From NCBI GenBank assembly GCA_958402075.1, contig CATXSD010000003.1:12334-76333 (forward strand): a DNA stretch of 64,000 nucleotides, written 5' to 3'. The notes below the pieces were generated by a model, which saw only the letters and a program-made list of their open reading frames with translations, did not search any database and was not told the DNA's origin. This document shows, one piece after another, positions 60,877 through 64,000 of the stretch. The first letter of the stretch is position 1; the number at the start of each line of letters is the position of its first letter. Source of the stretch: Mediterranea massiliensis (GTDB taxonomy: Bacteria > Bacteroidota > Bacteroidia > Bacteroidales > Bacteroidaceae). The position numbers were made by a program, and so were the translations under genes.

Positions 60877-61878
60877 TCATTGTCCCAGCATATCTCTTAC
60901 TTCCTTGTCAAAATCTGAGTCAATGTGTTGGGTACGGTTGAAAATGTCATATTCATTTTCAGCCTTTTCTTTGGCTTGCGCAGCAGATATGCGTCCTTTG
61001 TCCGGCAATATCTTGTAATCATTGAATGTCAGGAATTTGTCTACGCTTGCTGCAAACTGGGCCATCGTGAAAGGATTTTGGCGTTCGATTTGGCCTTCTA
61101 TGTAGTCGAAATAAGAGGTTACGGTACGCTCCAATTGCCGGATTTGCTTTTCATCGAGATAGTTCTTTGCGATTGAAACATCCGATTTCAGTATCCGTCC
61201 GCCTGGAGAATTCTTCCACGTGGTCAGTCCCATGTGTTCCTTGGTATGGTCGGCTTTGTTGTAAATGATTTCAGCAGCAGTCTGTCCGGTAATGGCATAA
61301 TGAAAGCGGTTTTGCACCATGGCATAAAACTCTTTCGTTGTGGGAGCGTTGCGGTCATAGTCAGTACTGCATTCGGCATAAATGTCCGTAATTTGTTGCC
61401 AGATGCGGCGTTCACTTGCCCGGATCGAACGTACCCTTTCGAGCAATTCACGGAAATAGTCCTTTCCGAACACCGCTGTCCCTTGCTTCAATCTGTCATC
61501 ATCCAGCACGAAGCCTTTGCGGATATATTCATTGAGTATCTGGGTGGCCCACTGTCGGAAACGGGTCGCTTTGGCGGAGTTGACGCGATAGCCGACGGAG
61601 ATAATCATATCCAGATTGTAGAAGTCCACCAACTCTTCCACTTCTCCTCTGATACCTCTGTTTACGACGGTTGCAATTTTTGCAACGGTCGTATCGGAGG
61701 ATAATTCACCGTCTTTATATATATTGGTAATGTGGCGGCTGATGCCTGATTTGTCGATGCCAAAAAGTTGTGCCATCGCCTTTTGGGTACACCATATCGT
61801 TTCATCTTTGATGACAACCTGCACTTTGCCGTCTGCCTCAGGCATATTATATAGTAAAAACTGTATTTCGTTTGCCAT
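60877..61878 (-). CDS. RhuM-family protein
   Basis: 333 aa. N-terminal DNA-binding-like segment (VVIKDETIWCTQKAMAQLFGIDKSGISRHI), then the family core YNLDMIISVGYRVNSAKATRFRQWATQILNEYI and a helical C-terminal half ending DKEVRDMLGQ. RhuM proteins occur in restriction-modification and other accessory loci; molecular activity is not established. Clearly more A/T-rich than its neighbours and flanked by 55-bp direct repeats of the miaA start, so it is an acquired cassette. No integrase or transposase accompanies it. Confidence 0.9.
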   Translation of the reverse strand: MANEIQFLLYNMPEADGKVQVVIKDETIWCTQKAMAQLFGIDKSGISRHITNIYKDGELSSDTTVAKIATVVNRGIRGEVEELVDFYNLDMIISVGYRVNSAKATRFRQWATQILNEYIRKGFVLDDDRLKQGTAVFGKDYFRELLERVRSIRASERRIWQQITDIYAECSTDYDRNAPTTKEFYAMVQNRFHYAITGQTAAEIIYNKADHTKEHMGLTTWKNSPGGRILKSDVSIAKNYLDEKQIRQLERTVTSYFDYIEGQIERQNPFTMAQFAASVDKFLTFNDYKILPDKGRISAAQAKEKAENEYDIFNRTQHIDSDFDKEVRDMLGQ

Positions 61879-61914
61879 AACTCTTGTACTTTCACGTGAT
61901 TGAATTGGAAACTA

Positions 61915-62028
61915 TCAAATTGCTTCACTATTCCTGCATAGGACTGTGATTCTTCTTTTGGGAGTTGTAAAAGAAGTCTTGCCCGAGGCCGTGGGGCCCA
62001 GAATGGCGATGAGGTCATAGTTCGGCAT
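61915..62028 (-). pseudogene. miaA: Displaced 5' end of miaA
   Basis: An ATG at 62028 opens a frame identical in protein to the MiaA start, MPNYDLIAILGPTASGKT, then diverges and stops at 61915 after 37 residues. The Walker A motif is intact but the rest of the enzyme is missing. It ends 36 bases before the RhuM start, so its truncated product could serve as a leader peptide. The displaced ancestral promoter lies just upstream. Confidence 0.85.
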
Positions 62029-62029
62029 A
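61975..62029. repeat. Direct repeat, distal copy (displaced miaA 5' end)
   Basis: Partner of 60743-60797 at an offset of 1232 bases; together they bracket the RhuM gene. Confidence 0.9.
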
Positions 62030-62056
62030 CGTATCGTTGTTTTTTTCGGTCAACGG

Positions 62057-62064
62057 CAAACTTA
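62057..62064 (-). promoter_or_regulatory. -7 box, ancestral miaA promoter now facing RhuM
   Basis: The minus strand reads TAAGTTTG, an exact match, 28 bases before the ATG of the displaced miaA start. It is the only good promoter box between 60.8 and 62.1 kb on this strand. Confidence 0.5.
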
Positions 62065-62105
62065 CGGAATTTCTTTGGAATATGCCAATGAAAGTCCGTT
62101 TCTAT

Positions 62106-62125
62106 TTTTCCCCGGTTGGGGAAAA
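62106..62125. repeat. Small perfect hairpin
   Basis: TTTTCCCC and GGGGAAAA flank a GGTT loop. It begins the gene-free 62065-62514 stretch, most of which is filled by the two 22-bp arrays. Confidence 0.6.
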
Positions 62126-62180
62126 TGTTTTCTCCAACTGGGGGCAGACGGTCGTCTGGCCCGTCAGCCTTGGGAGGAAG

Positions 62181-62290
62181 AAAACATTGCTTTGGGGAGG
62201 ACAAAGCATTGCTTCTTTCGGGTCAAAACATTGCTTCTTTTGAGGCGAAACATTGCATCTTTTGGAGCGGAACATTGCTTCTGCTCCACG
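62181..62290. repeat. 22-bp tandem repeat array A, five units
   Basis: Units begin at 62181, 62203, 62225, 62247 and 62269, an exact 22-base period. The shared core is AAACATTGCTTCTTTT with a G/C-rich last third. Sequence is unrelated to array B, which begins 18 bases further on. There are no spacers between units, so it is not a CRISPR. Confidence 0.88.
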
Positions 62291-62308
62291 TTGCCGGGGC
62301 ATGTGTTT

Positions 62309-62418
62309 GGTTTAGGCTGGGCAAACGGCTCGTTTAGGCTGGGCAAACGGCTTGTTTAAGCTGGGCAAATGGTTGGTTTGAGCTGGGTAAACGGTTGGTT
62401 TAGGCTGGGCAAAGGGGA
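62309..62418. repeat. 22-bp tandem repeat array B, five units
   Basis: Units begin at 62309, 62331, 62353, 62375 and 62397, again exactly 22 bases apart, with core GTTTAGGCTGGGCAAACGG. It is the same unit family as 27039-27126. Each unit contains a partial dyad GTTT-N9-AAAC. It lies about 100 bases beyond the stop of the TonB-dependent receptor gene. Confidence 0.9.
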
Positions 62419-62514
62419 GGGCCGGACAGGATGTACACATCCTTCCGGCAGGAGCTGTACGGTCTGCAGACAGGAAATCCACATCCTGTCGGACGCTTGC
62501 ATACGCCTTGTTCG

Positions 62515-64000
62515 TCAGAACTTGAAGCTGACCGAGGCGTAGGGGAGGCAGTTGCCATACCAGTGGACGGAGTAGTAGCTCAGGACTTCTTCTTCGGACG
62601 GGTTGCCCACGATGTTGTACAGGCCCAGGCGGAGCAACAGCAGCTTGTCGGCTCCGAAGTCCTTCCGATAGGAATAGCCTGCGTCCAGGCGGTAGCGGGT
62701 ACGCTCGCGCCCGGTGCGGAAACGCTCGGCAGGAAGCGGGTCGAGATATTCGTCCAGCTCGATGACCCGGCCGGAGCGCACCGTGCCGCCCAACGAGAGG
62801 GAAGAGTGGTGGCTGACCTGGCAGGAAAGGGCGGCTCCCAGCTGGTGGGGAATGTCGTAGAGCGAAGGCAGCTTGCCGCGGTCTTCCAGCTGGGGAAACC
62901 ATTCGCGGCTCCGCGTATAGGCGTACGACAGCTGGAGCGTCCAGCGCTTCCAGGTGTTGTAGAAGTAGGCCTTGGCGCCATAGCTGTCGCCGTTGCCCGT
63001 CATGATGTACTGGTCCCAATGAGTGTCTTCGATGAAGGTGTCGGGACTCAGGGCCACGACGTGGCGGCGTGTCTTGTAGTAGGCCGACAGTTCAATCTGC
63101 CCGTTCTCCAGAAAATGCTTCCATCCGGCTTCGTAGTGCTCCGACGAGCGCGGCTTGAAGCCGTCGATGCTGGGCATGCGGAAGTCAGTGGGCAGGGAGA
63201 GGTAGTCGAAGCGCAGGTAGTGGTAGAACTGCTCCATCCGCGAGAATTGGAGGTAGAAGAGTTCCTTCTCCGCCGGCTGGTATTTCAGCGAGAAGCGGGG
63301 CTGGATGCTGTAGTAGGAGCGGTGGTGGCGGGGCAGGTAGCCCACGAAGTGTACGCCCACCTGGGCCGTGAGGCGGGGAGTGAGCCGCACCAGGTTGTCG
63401 TAGAAGAGGGAGAACTGATGGACGGGCTCGTGGCGCGTGCGCAGCAGGTCGTCCTGTCCGGCCAGTTCGTAGACCTCGTAGGCATATTTGGCTCCCCAGC
63501 GGGCGGTATAGGCATTCTCGGGGCTGAAGGTAAATTCGGTGGTGGCGTTGAGCGAACGGATGCCGCTGCGGATGTACTCCTCCGTGTCGAATCCCAGCAG
63601 GGCGGCGTTGGCACGGTTGGAGTGGGTGGTGTAGAACACGGAAGTGGTGTGCCCCAGCTTGCCGTACGAGGTGTTGAACGACGCCTGGTAGGCTTGGTTG
63701 GTCCACTGGAGGGCGGTCAGCTTGTCGCCGCTTCCGTCGTAGGGCAGGTGGTAGCCGTCCTGTGCGCCGTAGGCCATGAGGCGGAGCGTGCTGGAGGGCG
63801 TCAGGTGGTAGGACAGCTTGGCGTTGTAGTCGTAGGTGGAGTGGTTCATGCGGTTGTCTTCGGACAGCAGGTTGTCGAAGAAGTCGAGCCAGCTGCGGCG
63901 GGCACTCACCAGGTAGGACAGCTTGTCCTTGAGGATGGGCCCCTCGAGGGTGATGCCTGCGGCAGGCATGTCGAGCGTCAGGGTGCGGACGTGCCCCTGC
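62515..64000 (-). CDS. TonB-dependent receptor, C-terminal part (5' end outside window)
   Basis: At least 495 codons, open through the right edge in frame (QGHVRTLTLDMPAAGITLEGP). The visible part is an outer-membrane beta-barrel: alternating aromatic strands (HYEAGWKHFLENGQIELSAYYKTRRH, in part), LSYAYTRSREWFPQ, and a last strand ending PYASVSFKF with the terminal Phe. SYLVSARRSWLDFFD at the start of the visible region is typical of the early barrel in receptors with a carboxypeptidase-like N-terminal domain. Ligand unknown. Confidence 0.88.
   Translation of the reverse strand, partial: QGHVRTLTLDMPAAGITLEGPILKDKLSYLVSARRSWLDFFDNLLSEDNRMNHSTYDYNAKLSYHLTPSSTLRLMAYGAQDGYHLPYDGSGDKLTALQWTNQAYQASFNTSYGKLGHTTSVFYTTHSNRANAALLGFDTEEYIRSGIRSLNATTEFTFSPENAYTARWGAKYAYEVYELAGQDDLLRTRHEPVHQFSLFYDNLVRLTPRLTAQVGVHFVGYLPRHHRSYYSIQPRFSLKYQPAEKELFYLQFSRMEQFYHYLRFDYLSLPTDFRMPSIDGFKPRSSEHYEAGWKHFLENGQIELSAYYKTRRHVVALSPDTFIEDTHWDQYIMTGNGDSYGAKAYFYNTWKRWTLQLSYAYTRSREWFPQLEDRGKLPSLYDIPHQLGAALSCQVSHHSSLSLGGTVRSGRVIELDEYLDPLPAERFRTGRERTRYRLDAGYSYRKDFGADKLLLLRLGLYNIVGNPSEEEVLSYYSVHWYGNCLPYASVSFKF

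Noticed and set aside
60816..61974. Insertion sequence carrying the RhuM gene
   Set aside because: No transposase or integrase gene and no terminal inverted repeats were seen; the flanking repeats are parts of miaA.
62102..62302. Short coding frames across the 22-bp arrays
   Set aside because: The repeated Lys-Gln-Cys-Phe style peptides simply mirror the tandem DNA repeat and have no start-site support.
62181..62418. CRISPR array
   Set aside because: Units abut with no unique spacers, the period is only 22 bases and no cas gene is present.

Overview
The window is chromosomal DNA from a gut-type member of the Bacteroidales, most likely Bacteroidaceae (Bacteroides/Phocaeicola). Three things point there: a SusC/SusD polysaccharide-utilisation locus with a hybrid two-component regulator; families that are largely Bacteroidetes-specific (DUF3843, DUF4290, DUF5687, BACON, DUF3857); and about fifteen promoter -7 boxes matching the Bacteroides consensus TAnnTTTG. 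I cannot name a species. Most of the window is fairly GC-rich. The CsgG cluster (24.7-27.0 kb) and the RhuM gene (60.9-61.9 kb) are visibly richer in A/T.

Layout. 1-2.7 kb: 3' truncated PEP/pyruvate-binding protein with two receiver domains. 3-4.3 kb: BACON/M43 metalloprotease lipoprotein. 4.6-7.3 kb: NAD-type glutamate dehydrogenase and an M24 proline peptidase, followed by a palindrome-rich gene-free stretch. 7.7-10.5 kb: ruvA, DUF3843, acyltransferase-3. 10.7-11.6 kb: diaminopimelate dehydrogenase. 11.7-15.3 kb: two exported DUF3857 proteins. 15.6-22.2 kb: seven-gene housekeeping operon tsaB-DUF4290-murA-rimM-M23 peptidase-dxr-rseP, closed by a strong terminator. 22.3-24.7 kb: yicC-gmk-small membrane protein-nadD. 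24.7-27.0 kb: four overlapping genes of a CsgG/DUF4810/DUF799 envelope system. 27.2-28.6 kb: a broken HAD hydrolase fragment and a CobW GTPase. 28.6-45.4 kb: a utilisation locus coding for SusC, SusD, a second outer-membrane barrel, GH32, GH36, sugar MFS porter, fructokinase and a fructose-type hybrid sensor; the gene set fits raffinose-family or other galactose-fructose sugars. 45.7-50.9 kb: NADP-type glutamate dehydrogenase, malic enzyme with a translationally coupled 57-residue membrane protein, and O-acetylhomoserine sulfhydrylase. 51-55 kb: cell-wall amidase, NlpC/P60 lipoprotein, ABC ATPase and DUF5687 permease. 55-60.8 kb: miaA-diacylglycerol kinase-kdsA-M16 protease. 60.9-62.0 kb: a RhuM gene inserted between an intact miaA and a broken second copy of the miaA 5' end. 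62-62.5 kb: two adjoining arrays of 22-bp repeats. 62.5-64 kb: TonB-dependent receptor running off the window.

How the genes work together. The utilisation locus would import an oligosaccharide through SusCD, cut it with GH36 (alpha-galactose) and GH32 (beta-fructose), import the monosaccharide by MFS and phosphorylate fructose, with the hybrid sensor reading periplasmic sugar. The two glutamate dehydrogenases, malic enzyme and sulfhydrylase form a nitrogen/NADPH/sulfur group. The tsaB-rseP operon mixes wall, isoprenoid, tRNA and ribosome functions.

Most noteworthy. (1) The RhuM cassette is flanked by 55-bp direct repeats of the miaA 5' end, and the ancestral miaA promoter now faces RhuM. 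(2) A 22-bp-period repeat family occurs in two intergenic sites, next to a second array with the same period but another sequence. (3) The CsgG-DUF4810-DUF799 cluster lies next to a truncated HAD gene, which suggests an island boundary. (4) MurA carries Asp where the fosfomycin-target Cys normally lies.
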